Source: Sphingomonas sp. Root241 (lineage in GTDB: Bacteria; Pseudomonadota; Alphaproteobacteria; Sphingomonadales; Sphingomonadaceae). Taken from it: a stretch of 64,000 nucleotides of DNA. The notes under the pieces were generated by a model that was not told the origin of the DNA, did no database searches, and saw only the letters and a program-made list of their open reading frames with translations. The stretch is from positions 1 to 64,000 of the forward strand of contig NZ_LMIV01000001.1 in the NCBI RefSeq assembly GCF_001428865.1, given 5' to 3'. Within the stretch, counting starts at the first letter, position 1. Every line of letters begins with the position of its first letter. Made by a program: the position numbers and the translations under genes. Below are positions 19,605-27,700 of this stretch, piece after piece.

Positions 19605-19981
19605 TGGTCATCGGGACGTTCAGGCCAACCAATCAGGGAGGCTGGGAAGGCAGCATCGAGACGCTCTCGATCGATCGCAAGGTCCGCCTTGTTCCGAACG
19701 ACAATCGCCGCAGCGATCGCGCGCCGCACTTCATCGTCCTGAGGGGCTGGTCGCGGGTCGGCGAGGCCTGGAGGGCCAGAACGCGAGAGGAAGCGCCCCG
19801 CGAGTTTCTTCGCGTCGAATTGGATGACCCGGCGTGGCCGGCGCCCCTGAAGGTGGCGCTTTTCCCGGACGCCGACGGCGCGAAGGCGGAGATGGTGTGG
19901 AGGCGTCCGCCACGGGAACCTAGGTCCTCGAAGCTCCAGACCGAAACCGCCGCGATAGGAGCCGAAGATGGCGAAGCATAA
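19601..19981 (+). CDS. DUF736 domain protein
   Basis: A 126-residue protein starting 'MMVIGTFRPTNQGGWEGSI', with 'LSIDRKVRLVPNDNRRSDRAPHF' style DUF736 features. DUF736 proteins are common on alphaproteobacterial plasmids and conjugative elements. The C-terminal half ('EFLRVELDDPAWPAPLKVALFP') matches the usual second half of the family. It is coupled to DUF2274 upstream and overlaps the HTH gene downstream by 14 bp. Function unknown. Confidence 0.8.
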   Translation: MMVIGTFRPTNQGGWEGSIETLSIDRKVRLVPNDNRRSDRAPHFIVLRGWSRVGEAWRARTREEAPREFLRVELDDPAWPAPLKVALFPDADGAKAEMVWRRPPREPRSSKLQTETAAIGAEDGEA

Positions 19982-20177
19982 CCCAACGGAGCCGCCTCTC
20001 GACAACGCTCCGATCACGGTGCGCATTCCAAGGGCCGTGGCGATCACAGGTATGTGTCGGTCGGTCATCTACCAGCTGATCCGGGCCGGGGAGATCGAGA
20101 AGGTGAAGATCGGCCGCTCGACGCTCATTCCCGTCGACAGCCTGCAGGATTTCATGCGCCGCCGGCGCGGCGGGTGA
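19968..20177 (+). CDS. Small helix-turn-helix protein, excisionase-like
   Basis: A 69-residue protein with a MerR/excisionase-type winged helix: 'RAVAITGMCRSVIYQLIRAG' then 'VKIGRSTLIPVDSLQDFM'. Such proteins act as excision directionality factors or as local regulators of integrated elements. It is the last of the forward gene string. With the integrase broken, excision is unlikely unless another integrase helps. Confidence 0.75.
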   Translation: MAKHNPTEPPLDNAPITVRIPRAVAITGMCRSVIYQLIRAGEIEKVKIGRSTLIPVDSLQDFMRRRRGG

Positions 20178-20199
20178 TCGCCCGCTGATCGGCGGCAAG

Positions 20200-20436
20200 C
20201 TATTCGCCGGGCGGGCCGGGCCGGTCGAGCGCCTCTAGACGCTCGGGCATCTCGAGCAGCTTCAACGCTGCCGCGGTAATCGCTTCCGCCTTACTGGGAT
20301 AGGTTTCGGCGGAGCTGATTTTGGCACCCCCTTCGAAAGCAATTGTCGCCTGATAGCCATTGCCTTTTGGCGTGGCGGAAAGCTTGACCTCGCCCATCGT
20401 GCCTCGGCTGCGAAGTGTCGTGATGCTTGCTGCCAT
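20200..20436 (-). CDS. Hypothetical small protein
   Basis: A 78-residue protein convergent with the excisionase-like gene. Its sequence ('MGEVKLSATPKGNGYQATIA' after a 13-residue lead) alternates hydrophobic and polar residues in the first half, suggesting a small beta-sheet, followed by one helix ('KAEAITAAALKLLEMPERL'). I do not recognise the family. A shorter form starting at the internal Met at 20397 is also possible. Confidence 0.5.
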   Translation of the reverse strand: MAASITTLRSRGTMGEVKLSATPKGNGYQATIAFEGGAKISSAETYPSKAEAITAAALKLLEMPERLEALDRPGPPGE

Positions 20437-20493
20437 AGCAGATCTAGCGATTAGTAGACACCTCGGCGGGCGCTGCGCTTTAGTCAGATGCGA

Positions 20494-21762
20494 TCACCCC
20501 TGCTGTGCTCTGACCTCCGGCGTCGCCTGGCGGAAGCAGGTCGCGAAGCGAGCCCGGTCGGCCTCGCTGACGCCGGCGGCTTCGAATTGATGCTGCCAAC
20601 GGGCGTGGACCTGGTCCGCCAACTCGTTGACCAAGGCCTCCGCCTCCTCTCGGCTGAGGTCGAATTGCGCAGGGGTGGAGAGCGCATTGGTGAGTGTCGC
20701 CGAACGGCCATCGGATCCGACTCCGAGGACTAGCCGCCTGTCGAGGCCGACCTGGGGCTTTGGCACAACGTCGTACAAGGGCGAAAGCCGCCAGCCCTTA
20801 CCGTCCCAGAGGAAGCCGTGGTTGCGCAGGTGATCGTCGTCGTTGGTCACCAGGATGTTGAATACCATGCGCCGGAAGAGCTCCTTCAGGTCCGCCCGGA
20901 CGCTTGTGCCATATTTCCGGAGCGCGGCGGCTAGATCGGCATACGCATAGCGGCTGACCTCGCTCTCGTGGGCGCCGAGCAAAGTGAGGCCTGACGCGAA
21001 GGGCAATCGATCAAGTCGATTGCCGACCACTTTTCTATCGAAGCGCTCAATGAGATAGATGTCGCGGTCGAGCACCCGCTGGAACGCCAGTGGCGGCACG
21101 TTCAGTCCGCATTCCGCGGCAAGCCGCATCGTCGCCAGCTCGATCCGGCACTCGGGGAAGGTATCGTTGCGGGCTGGAAACTTTGCGATCCAGGGCATGC
21201 CAGCGATCTCTGTGGCTGCCTTGGGTCGAGCCCCGCCAAGAGACGATCCCGCCGTGAGGAGTCGTCTCAGGTTCTCGTCGAGTTCGTCGACGTGCTGGGC
21301 CCGCTCGGCCGCTTGGGCAAGCTCGGCTAGTGTGAAACGCTCGCCAGGTGCATCGCCATCACCCCAGGGCGTGATGCGCTGAGGACGCTGCGTAGTCGGT
21401 CCGAACGCCAGCGCTCCGACGCGATGATCCCCCGACGCGAGCAACAGGTCCACGTCGTTGGGAAGGCGATCACCCATCGCCTTGTACATCAGATATTGGC
21501 CCCAGCCGTCGGGCGCGGCGTCGCGAACCCCGTTGAAGACCGAAAACCCCTCCTCGGTTCGAAAACGCACCTGAGTACCCGGCTCCGGCAGCGCCAACGC
21601 GACCGGATCGACGGGGATCCGGTCAGGCCGTTCGAGATAGCGATCGCCATAGGCAAAGGTTGCGAAGCTGGCCCTACCGTCTTGTGTCAGGTCCAACAGT
21701 CCAGCGGGAACGAAACCTTCGTTCCGGTAGACGAAGACATAGGTGCGTGTCGTCTCGACCAT
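20494..21762 (-). CDS. hipA: HipA-family serine/threonine kinase (toxin)
   Basis: A 422-residue protein. Residues about 10-105 form the HipA N-terminal subdomain. The kinase part has a Gly-rich loop 'TAGSSLGGARPKAA', the catalytic segment 'VTNDDDHLRNHGF' and the metal-binding 'LSPLYDVVP'. HipA kinases phosphorylate tRNA synthetases and slow growth; HipB binds them and represses the operon. Here the HipB-like gene lies 3 bp upstream. All key kinase residues seem present, so it may be active. It lies inside the decayed element. Confidence 0.9.
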   Translation of the reverse strand: MVETTRTYVFVYRNEGFVPAGLLDLTQDGRASFATFAYGDRYLERPDRIPVDPVALALPEPGTQVRFRTEEGFSVFNGVRDAAPDGWGQYLMYKAMGDRLPNDVDLLLASGDHRVGALAFGPTTQRPQRITPWGDGDAPGERFTLAELAQAAERAQHVDELDENLRRLLTAGSSLGGARPKAATEIAGMPWIAKFPARNDTFPECRIELATMRLAAECGLNVPPLAFQRVLDRDIYLIERFDRKVVGNRLDRLPFASGLTLLGAHESEVSRYAYADLAAALRKYGTSVRADLKELFRRMVFNILVTNDDDHLRNHGFLWDGKGWRLSPLYDVVPKPQVGLDRRLVLGVGSDGRSATLTNALSTPAQFDLSREEAEALVNELADQVHARWQHQFEAAGVSEADRARFATCFRQATPEVRAQQG

Positions 21763-21765
21763 TGG

Positions 21766-22110
21766 CTAGAAATCCAGATCAGCGCCGTCCCGCGGCGCAT
21801 GAGCGTTCCGTGGCAGGCGGGATATCTCCTCCGCAGTGCCGGCCGGATCGCTCTCTGGGGCGACGAGGTTCTCGAGACGTTGCGTCATGCCCAGAACAAA
21901 CAGTGCCGCCGCGAGCACCGCGAGCCCGACTGTCGGGTCGCCGGCTTCAAGTCGTTGCAATGTCTGGAGTGACACCAGCATGCGCTCGGCCATCAGACGT
22001 TGGGGCATGCGACGGCGCTTGCGCGCGGTGGCAATGTCCTTGCCCAGCCTCGCGATCGCACGCGTGCTTTGCGGTGGCAGGGCAGTGGCGGCTCGGGAAG
22101 CGCGAGGCAT
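21766..22110 (-). CDS. hipB: HipB-like XRE-family antitoxin/repressor
   Basis: A 114-residue protein with an XRE helix-turn-helix ('RLMAERMLVSLQTLQRLEAG'). It immediately precedes hipA (3 bp gap). I chose the Met at 22110 ('MPRASRAATAL') because the two possible upstream starts would put the operator arms inside the coding region and lack ribosome sites. The C-terminal tail ending 'RDGADLDF' is acidic, as in HipB proteins that contact HipA. Confidence 0.85.
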   Translation of the reverse strand: MPRASRAATALPPQSTRAIARLGKDIATARKRRRMPQRLMAERMLVSLQTLQRLEAGDPTVGLAVLAAALFVLGMTQRLENLVAPESDPAGTAEEISRLPRNAHAPRDGADLDF

Positions 22111-22112
22111 GG

Positions 22113-22169
22113 CCTTGACATGACATATCATGTGCATCGCGTCAATTCGCATGATACGTCATGTCAAGG
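22113..22169. promoter_or_regulatory. Long inverted-repeat operator upstream of hipBA
   Basis: The left arm ccttgacatgacatatcat (22113-22131) and the right arm atgatacgtcatgtcaagg (22151-22169) are inverted copies matching at 18 of 19 positions, 19 bp apart. Each arm contains ttgaca, a possible -35 element. The right arm overlaps the stop codon of the nuclease-like gene. Binding by HipB at both arms is the expected use; this is inferred. Confidence 0.75.
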
Positions 22170-23465
22170 CGCTATTGTTAGCTGGGTGGCGGGCGACTCA
22201 TCTGAGGTGAATTCGGCGATCAGCCAGGGACGTTCTGCCAGGATCAGCTCGAGGCGGCTCTCCGCCCATGACTCAATGCGCGGCACCTTTTTCGCGTCAT
22301 TGTGCTTGTCGATCCACGAGACGGCGTCTGCCGAAAAGCGACCAGTGGTGGCGATAATCAGAGTATCGACCTTCGGAGAGTCCCAGTGCTCGGTCTGCGC
22401 GACGGCTGCCGCGACGTCAGCCGCTCCAACGCTTTTCGATAGCCAGTGCTTGCACTGGATAATGACGCGGGCGCGTTGAACGTCCGATAAGGAGTCTCGC
22501 ATGACTCGAAACACGGAAAGGTCGCGCCCGCGATCGGGCGCATTGGTCTTCATCGACCACTCCGCGGTTTCGTAATTCGGTTCGGAAGAAATCAACGTGA
22601 AGATCAGTCGTTCGAACGCCTCCGCACCGAGCCGATCCCATTGCAGTTGGGTTGCGACCGAGCCTTTCGGCTTTGACGAAGCCAGCTCTCCGAGATCTGC
22701 GGTCATCTGGGGAAGCGGCTCATTGGCGCCGTAGAGCCCCTTGCGCAGCGCGTCGCGCGCAGGCGGCCAGTCGCGCGTGTCGATGTCCAGGAAGTCGCCC
22801 ACCATGCCAAAATGGAGGTGCCGGCGAAGGTTGGACCATGTGGCCGGATGTTGGACGCTGCTGCCGAGCAGAACTTCGATCTGCTTCACCTTCGCCTTGA
22901 GCTGTTCCCAAGGCTCAGTCGGAAGTGCGTTGTGCTTCTCTAGAGGCTTGGTGGTAGCGCGCAGCGTCTGAAGGTCGCCATCGATCCCATCCATTGTGTC
23001 GATTAGCGTATCGCGGATGAGCTCGCGGCGTTTTTGGGTGAATCGTGCACGGTATTCGCGGAGTTCCTTTCCAGGCTGGTCGACAGCTTCATCGAGTGCG
23101 AGTTCAGCGCCGGGCTCTCCGATCTCCATGGCGTCGAAACGCCACTGCGCCACCTCGTTCGGCGTCATGAGGCGGATCGGCGGCTTCCATCCGTCGATCA
23201 TCGGGAGGGCGCTCAAGACCGAAGTAAATGCGCGTTCGCGGTCTTCGAACTCTGGGTTGATCCCAAACGAGAGGCCGCGCGGGAGCATCTCGTCGATCTC
23301 GGACCACAGCCGCTCCAGCTTCACCAGATTGGCTTCGGCGACCTCGAATTCCGAAAGGGCGAGCATCAGCGAAGACGTCAAAGGGCTTCTCCCATCTGAG
23401 CCGCGACTACCGGCTACCTCGAGAGAAATATCGTTGGTCAGCGAAGAGGGCCAGCGAGCCTGCAA
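22164..23465 (-). CDS. Restriction-endonuclease-like (Mrr-type) protein
   Basis: A 433-residue protein. The last third has a PD-(D/E)xK pattern: 'LGAEAFERLIFTLISSEPN', then 'APDRGRDLSVFR' and 'VIIQCKHWL', i.e. D...QxK, as in Mrr-like restriction enzymes. The first 270 residues are helical, with no domain I recognise. The longest form starts with TTG at 23465; an ATG at 23366 ('MLALSEFEV') is a good alternative. No methylase is adjacent, so a type IV (modified-DNA) enzyme is possible. It reads in the same direction as hipBA. Confidence 0.72.
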   Translation of the reverse strand: MQARWPSSLTNDISLEVAGSRGSDGRSPLTSSLMLALSEFEVAEANLVKLERLWSEIDEMLPRGLSFGINPEFEDRERAFTSVLSALPMIDGWKPPIRLMTPNEVAQWRFDAMEIGEPGAELALDEAVDQPGKELREYRARFTQKRRELIRDTLIDTMDGIDGDLQTLRATTKPLEKHNALPTEPWEQLKAKVKQIEVLLGSSVQHPATWSNLRRHLHFGMVGDFLDIDTRDWPPARDALRKGLYGANEPLPQMTADLGELASSKPKGSVATQLQWDRLGAEAFERLIFTLISSEPNYETAEWSMKTNAPDRGRDLSVFRVMRDSLSDVQRARVIIQCKHWLSKSVGAADVAAAVAQTEHWDSPKVDTLIIATTGRFSADAVSWIDKHNDAKKVPRIESWAESRLELILAERPWLIAEFTSDESPATQLTIAP

Positions 23466-23630
23466 ATCGCTATCGGCTCCGAGTCACTCGAATCTCTGAC
23501 GAGCGGCAGCGCCAACCCAATCCGCCGGGCAGCCGAATCGTCGTCCACCAGCAGGCGTGGCCGTGCAGGGGCGCTTATTTGACGTATATTTGACAAGTTT
23601 GCCCCGGAGGGGGCTAAGTCATTGAAAAGG

Positions 23631-23707
<77 letters not shown>

Positions 23708-23776
23708 CTTGGAAGCCGCGCCTAGCAAAGCAGAACGGAGCGCGCCAGCCGTTTCCTTGCCAAGGCGTTGCCGGTT

Positions 23777-24454
23777 TCACTGGCTGGAACCTCCAGTGTC
23801 GCCGGGATTGCGCACGGTCGGCGCGGGGGTCTTGGGCTTGAACGCGCAAAGGTCGGCGACGACGCAACGCCAGCATTCGGGCGTCCGTGCCTTGCAGGTG
23901 TAGCGGCCGTGCAGGATCAGCCAGTGATGCGCGTGGAGCCGGAAGGGCCGGGGCACGCGCTTTTCGAGCTTCAGCTCCACGTCGAGCGGCGTCTTCCCGC
24001 GCGCCAGCCCGGTACGGTTGCCGACGCGGAAGATATGCGTGTCGACCGCGAAGGTCTCCTGCCCGAAGGCGCTGTTGAGCACGACGTTTGCGGTCTTGCG
24101 GCCGACCCCGGGCAGCGCCTCCAGCGCCTCGCGGTCGGCGGGGACTTCGCCATCATGCTGCTCGATCAGCACGCGGCTGAGTGCGAGGACGTTCTTCGCC
24201 TTGGTGTTGTAGAAATTGATCGTGCACAGCCGCTCCCTGAGCGTCTCCTCGCCGAGCGCGAGCATCTTCTCGGGGCTGTCCGCCTCGGCGAACAAAGTGC
24301 GGGTCGCCTTGTTGACTCCAACGTCGGTCATCTGCGCCGAGAGCACGACCGCGACGAGCAAAGTGAACGGGTTCGAATATTCGAGCTCGGTCTCGGGGTG
24401 CGGATTGTCCGCCGCCAGCCGCGCAAAGAATTCGACGATCTCCGCCTTGTTCAA
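23777..24454 (-). CDS. nth: Endonuclease III (DNA glycosylase/AP lyase)
   Basis: A 225-residue protein whose key residues fall at the same numbers as in E. coli Nth: Lys120 in 'LPGVGRKTANVV', Asp138 in 'FAVDTH', and the iron-sulfur cysteines 187, 194, 197 and 203. It removes oxidised pyrimidines and cuts the abasic site. The start is TTG and overlaps the dapB stop (TTGA), so it is translationally coupled to dapB. The C-terminal extension after the cluster is short. Confidence 0.97.
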   Translation of the reverse strand: MNKAEIVEFFARLAADNPHPETELEYSNPFTLLVAVVLSAQMTDVGVNKATRTLFAEADSPEKMLALGEETLRERLCTINFYNTKAKNVLALSRVLIEQHDGEVPADREALEALPGVGRKTANVVLNSAFGQETFAVDTHIFRVGNRTGLARGKTPLDVELKLEKRVPRPFRLHAHHWLILHGRYTCKARTPECWRCVVADLCAFKPKTPAPTVRNPGDTGGSSQ

Positions 24455-25179
24455 ATGCCGAGCACCTGGTCCATCGTGTAACGGCCCGGCTGCTGGCCCT
24501 TGAGCCAGAGCGCCGCCTGGACCGCGCCGCGCGCGAAGATCGCACGATCATCGGCGCGGTGGGTGAGCTCAATGCGTTCGCCCGCGGTCGCGAAGATCAC
24601 GCTGTGGTCGCCGACCACCGATCCGCCGCGCAGCGACGCCATGCCGATCGTACCTTCGGCGCGCGGGCCGGTGAGTCCGGCGCGATCGGTGACGCCGGCT
24701 TCGGCAAGCGTGGTGCCCATGCCTTGCGCGGCGGCATTGCCGAGCATCAGCGCAGTGCCGGACGGTGCGTCGGCCTTGTTGCGATGGTGCGTCTCGACGA
24801 TCTCGATGTCCCAATCGGGCCCAAGGCGTGCCGCGGCCTCGCGCACCAGTCGCGCGAGCAGGCCGATGCCCATCGAAGTGTTGCCGGTCTGCAGCACCGG
24901 GATTTCGGCGGCGGCGGCGTCGATCAGCGCGTGATGGTGCGCGCCGAGACCGGTGGTGCCGATCACGATCGGCGTCCGGGCGGCGCGTGCAGCTTCGAGA
25001 TGTGCTTCGAGCGCGGCGGGTGCGGAGAAATCGACCAGCACATCGGCCTTGCGCGCGAGATCGGCGGGATTGTCGCCGACGTCCGAACCGCCTGCCAGTT
25101 GTGCGCCGAGGCTGGGAGCGACCGCCGCGATCGCCTGCCCCATCCGGCCCATGCTCCCGAAGATACCGATGCTCGTCAT
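24451..25179 (-). CDS. dapB: 4-hydroxy-tetrahydrodipicolinate reductase
   Basis: A 242-residue enzyme of the lysine/diaminopimelate pathway. 'IGIFGSMGRMGQAI' is the nucleotide-binding loop. 'VETHHRNKADAPSGTAL' carries the catalytic His-His and Lys residues. A longer frame runs 40 codons upstream, but the Met at 25179 matches the family's start. It is followed by nth with a 4-bp overlap. Confidence 0.97.
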   Translation of the reverse strand: MTSIGIFGSMGRMGQAIAAVAPSLGAQLAGGSDVGDNPADLARKADVLVDFSAPAALEAHLEAARAARTPIVIGTTGLGAHHHALIDAAAAEIPVLQTGNTSMGIGLLARLVREAAARLGPDWDIEIVETHHRNKADAPSGTALMLGNAAAQGMGTTLAEAGVTDRAGLTGPRAEGTIGMASLRGGSVVGDHSVIFATAGERIELTHRADDRAIFARGAVQAALWLKGQQPGRYTMDQVLGI

Positions 25180-25358
25180 GCTTCCTGCTGTGGCACAATC
25201 GGGGGGCAGCGCGACAGGGGCTATTTCTTGCCCTTGCCCAGTAGAATGCTGAATCGCACCATCGCGGCGGGCCGCCTTCGCACGAACACAGTCGAACATT
25301 GCGGCAGTGGCAAGGCTTCCCCTTGACCTCAGGGCTCCCGCGCGAACAGATTCAGGCG

Positions 25359-26066
25359 ATGGCCGACATTCGCAACATTGTGATCCTCACCGGCGCCGGC
25401 GTCTCGGCGGAGAGCGGCGTCGCTACCTTTCGCGGTCCGGGCGGACTGTGGGAAGGGCATCGGGTCGAGAATGTCTGCACGCCGCAGGCGCTGTTCCGCG
25501 ATCCCGAGCTGGTCCATCGTTTCTACGACGAACGGCGTGCGAAACTCGCCAGCGTCGAGCCCAATGCCGCGCATCGCGCGCTGGCGCGGCTCGACCAGAA
25601 ATGGCCGGGCGAGCTGCTGCTGGTGACGCAGAATGTCGACGATCTGCATGAGCGCGCCGGATCGCAGCGGCTGGTGCACATGCACGGCGAGCTGAAGTCG
25701 GCGCTCTGTGCGGCGTGCGGCAACCGTACCGACTGGGAAGACGCGCTGCCGCCCGAGACCGAATGCCCCGATTGCGGGACGCCGGCGCTGCGGCCCGACA
25801 TCGTCTTCTTCGGCGAGATGCCGTACCATATGGACGTGATCGAGCGCGCGCTCGCCCGCGCCGATCTATTCGTGTCGATCGGCACTTCGGGCGCGGTCTA
25901 TCCGGCGGCGGGCTTCGTCCAGACCGCGCGCCATTACGGCGCCGCGACGCTTGAGCTCAACCTTGATCCGTCCGAAGCCAGCGCGTGGTTCGGCGAGAGC
26001 CGGATGGGGCCGGCGGGGACGCTGGTCCCCGCTTGGGTCGATTCGCTTAATCGGAACCTAGGGTGA
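25359..26066 (+). CDS. cobB: NAD-dependent protein deacylase (sirtuin, CobB type)
   Basis: A 235-residue protein. It has 'TGAGVSAESGVATFRG', 'TQNVDDLHERAG' and catalytic His109 in 'HMHGEL'. The zinc cysteines are C-x2-C twice ('CAACGN', 'CPDCGT'). Tyr56 and Arg59 in 'FYDERR' are the class III pair that favours desuccinylation, as in E. coli CobB. The start Met was chosen by family length over an upstream 20-codon extension. It is divergent from dapB. Confidence 0.93.
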   Translation: MADIRNIVILTGAGVSAESGVATFRGPGGLWEGHRVENVCTPQALFRDPELVHRFYDERRAKLASVEPNAAHRALARLDQKWPGELLLVTQNVDDLHERAGSQRLVHMHGELKSALCAACGNRTDWEDALPPETECPDCGTPALRPDIVFFGEMPYHMDVIERALARADLFVSIGTSGAVYPAAGFVQTARHYGAATLELNLDPSEASAWFGESRMGPAGTLVPAWVDSLNRNLG

Positions 26067-26126
26067 GAACCTATACAAGCTGTTGATTCATAACGGCTGT
26101 ATGTCATCCATCGCGAAAACCCTTAT

Positions 26127-26208
26127 CGTCATCCCGGCCTTGAGCCGGGATCCCGCTTCTTCTGCTCAGCCCAAGGCAGCGGGACCCCGGCTCAAGGCCG
26201 GGGTGACG
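26127..26208. repeat. Paired inverted-repeat (REP-like) element, family A
   Basis: The same type as 10014-10094: arms starting gtcatcccggccttgagcc and ending gctcaaggccggggtgacg around a 20-bp centre. It lies between the ends of the convergent sirtuin and gor genes, where it may act as a transcription end. Confidence 0.8.
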
Positions 26209-26242
26209 AAGAAATATGAGTCCTGACCCTGGCCGGGCCCGG

Positions 26243-27589
26243 TCACTTCAGCAGCACCAGCTCCTCGGCCATGCTCGGATGGAGCGCGACGGTATCGTCG
26301 AATGCTTCCTTGGTGAGCCCCGCCTTCACTGCCACTGCCGCGGCCTGGAGTATTTCGGGGGCGTCGGGGCCGATCATGTGGATGCCGACCACGCGTCCCG
26401 TCATCCCATCGCACACCATCTTGTACAGCGCGCGTTCGTTGCGGTTGGCGAGGACGTTCTTCATCGCCCGGAAATCGGAGGTATAGACCTTCACCGAGCC
26501 GAGCTTGTTGCGCGCCTCCCCCTCGGTCATTCCCACCGAGGCGATCGGCGGATGGCTGAACACTGCGCTGGGGACACTGTTATAATCGACCGTCCTCGGG
26601 TTGCCGCCGAACACGGTGTCGGCGAACGCGTGCCCCTCGCGGATCGCGATCGGCGTGAGCTGGAGACGATTGGTCACGTCGCCGACGGCGTAGATGCTGT
26701 CGACGTTCGTGCGGCTCTGCGCATCGACCTTCACCGCGCACCTGGCGTCCAGCTCGACACCTACTTTGTCCAGCCCCAGGCCCTTGGAATTGGGAACGCG
26801 GCCGGTGGCGAACAGGACGACATCGACCTCGACCGGCTCCTGCCCGGTGAGGAACACCTTGAGGCAGCCATTTTCCAGCTTCTCGATCCGCTCGAATTCG
26901 GCGTGGAAGCGGAAGTCGATGCCCTTGGTCAGCGAGATCTGGAGCAATCGGTCGCGAACCGAATGATCGTAGCCGCGCAGGATTACGTCGGTGCGGTTGA
27001 CCACGGTGACGTGGCTGCCGAACTCGTTGAAGATGCCGGCGAACTCGTTGGCGATATAGCCGCCGCCCGCGATCATGATGCGCCTGGGCAGGGTTTCCAG
27101 GTGGAAGGCCTCGTTCGACGTGATGCCGTGCTCGCTGCCGGGGAATTCGGGAATGTGCGGGTGCGCGCCGGTGGCGATCAGGATGTACTTCGCGGTGATC
27201 TTCTTGCCGCTCGCCAGCGTCACTTCATGTGGACCCGTGACCGTGGCGCGTTCGAGTATGATCTCGGCGCCGGCATTCTCCAGCCCCTGGGTGTAGAGGC
27301 CATTCAACCGGTCGACGTCGGCGAGAACATTGTCGCGCAGTGTCGCCCAGTCGAAGCTGCAATCGGGCACGTTCCAGCCGAAGCGCCGCGCATCCTTCAG
27401 ATCCTCGGCGAAATGCGCGCCGTAGACGAGCAGCTTCTTGGGCACGCAGCCCCGGATCACGCAGGTCCCGCCGACGCGATATTCCTCGGCCACCGCCACC
27501 CTGGCGCCATAGGCCGAGGAAACGCGGGAGGCGCGCACGCCGCCGGACCCCGCACCGATGACGAAGAGGTCGTAATCATAGTCGGTCAT
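26243..27589 (-). CDS. gor: Glutathione-disulfide reductase
   Basis: A 448-residue flavoprotein. It has the FAD loop 'LFVIGAGSGGVRASR', the redox disulfide 'GGTCVIRGCVPKKLL', the NADPH-binding 'IAGGGYIANEFAG' and the C-terminal active-site 'ALHPSMAEE'. It keeps glutathione reduced in the cytoplasm. A longer frame exists upstream, but the Met at 27589 starts right before the FAD fold. The NADPH loop lacks a clear second-Gly pattern change, so NADPH preference is assumed from the family. Confidence 0.95.
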   Translation of the reverse strand: MTDYDYDLFVIGAGSGGVRASRVSSAYGARVAVAEEYRVGGTCVIRGCVPKKLLVYGAHFAEDLKDARRFGWNVPDCSFDWATLRDNVLADVDRLNGLYTQGLENAGAEIILERATVTGPHEVTLASGKKITAKYILIATGAHPHIPEFPGSEHGITSNEAFHLETLPRRIMIAGGGYIANEFAGIFNEFGSHVTVVNRTDVILRGYDHSVRDRLLQISLTKGIDFRFHAEFERIEKLENGCLKVFLTGQEPVEVDVVLFATGRVPNSKGLGLDKVGVELDARCAVKVDAQSRTNVDSIYAVGDVTNRLQLTPIAIREGHAFADTVFGGNPRTVDYNSVPSAVFSHPPIASVGMTEGEARNKLGSVKVYTSDFRAMKNVLANRNERALYKMVCDGMTGRVVGIHMIGPDAPEILQAAAVAVKAGLTKEAFDDTVALHPSMAEELVLLK

Positions 27590-27700
27590 GCAATGCTCCC
27601 CGCTTCGTCGCGCTGGAGCCGCAGATAGGCGTGCGGAGGCCCGATGCCAACGGAGCGGTTTCGGGGCCGATGGGTTGATGTGCGAACAAGGAGAGGCGTG

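Larger units (their letters stand above)
18756..23600. mobile_element. Decayed integrative conjugative element between tRNA-Gln and tRNA-Arg
   Basis: The island contains an integrase N terminus fused to a TrbI C terminus, DUF2274, DUF736 and excisionase-like genes that are usual companions of trb-type conjugative elements, then a HipBA module and a restriction-nuclease-like gene. Most conjugation genes are gone. I looked for a second copy of the tRNA-Gln 3' end near the right edge and did not see one, so the borders are approximate. Confidence 0.75.

Noticed and set aside
23466..23630. A possible right attachment site matching the tRNA-Gln end
   Set aside because: I compared it with the tRNA-Gln 3' sequence and saw no convincing copy, so no att site is reported.
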